64,000 bases of DNA from Mesorhabditis belari (taxonomy: Eukaryota; Nematoda; Chromadorea; Rhabditida; Rhabditidae): positions 2,283,501-2,347,500 of the forward strand of contig CAUEEP010000737.1 in the NCBI GenBank assembly GCA_958450365.1; not shown here. The letters are read 5' to 3'. Below: more notes on the stretch, generated by a model. That model saw nothing but the letters and a program-made list of their open reading frames with translations, was not told the DNA's origin and did no database searches. The first letter of the stretch is position 1.

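Noticed and set aside
1..64000. UNC-10/RIM as the identity of the gene
   Set aside because: PDZ and C2 are similar, but the huge repeat-rich region and the Piccolo-like C2 fit Clarinet better. Not fully excluded without a database search.

Overview
The window looks like nuclear DNA from a nematode. It is A+T-rich and almost all of it is one protein-coding gene read on the minus strand. The gene is cut into many small exons with typical nematode splice sites (TTTCAG or TTTTAG acceptors, GTAAG or GTGAG donors, introns down to about 39 nt) and is littered with small inverted-repeat transposons, tRNA-derived SINEs and minisatellites. The species cannot be named from the sequence.

I reconstructed 75 exon segments by joining splice sites that keep the reading frame. 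Read 5' to 3' (right to left) they give: (i) 61.6-64.0 kb, a large exon with six roughly 115-residue repeats, open at the window edge; (ii) 58.5-61.4 kb, short exons including two motifs like the Rab-binding helix of RIM and rabphilin; (iii) 55.6-58.0 kb, a 779-codon exon with 15 copies of an '[18 protein letters not shown]'-like motif; (iv) 47-55 kb, small linker exons; (v) 34.3-47.8 kb, a 13.5 kb intron packed with mobile elements; (vi) 29-34.3 kb, exon pairs that each carry one copy of the same helical motif split at a conserved intron position; (vii) 5.6-29 kb, low-complexity and charged linker exons plus some helical stretches; (viii) 1.3-2.2 kb, a PDZ domain; (ix) 0.1-0.6 kb, the start of a C2 domain, whose end lies beyond the left edge.

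A very large, repeat-rich, mostly disordered protein with a C-terminal PDZ and C2 matches the nematode active-zone scaffold Clarinet (CLA-1), which is related to RIM, Piccolo and Bassoon. I assign it as the cla-1 orthologue with fair confidence. The gene is incomplete at both ends.

The points most worth checking are the family of iterated RIM/rabphilin-like helices (about two dozen copies in three architectures), an antisense copy of one of these exons inside the 13.5 kb intron (about 99% identical over the exon), and the number of intronic inverted repeats able to fold the pre-mRNA. Two stretches (27.59-27.98 and 53.82-54.31 kb) look like sequencing or assembly artefacts. No second protein-coding gene and no intact transposase was found.
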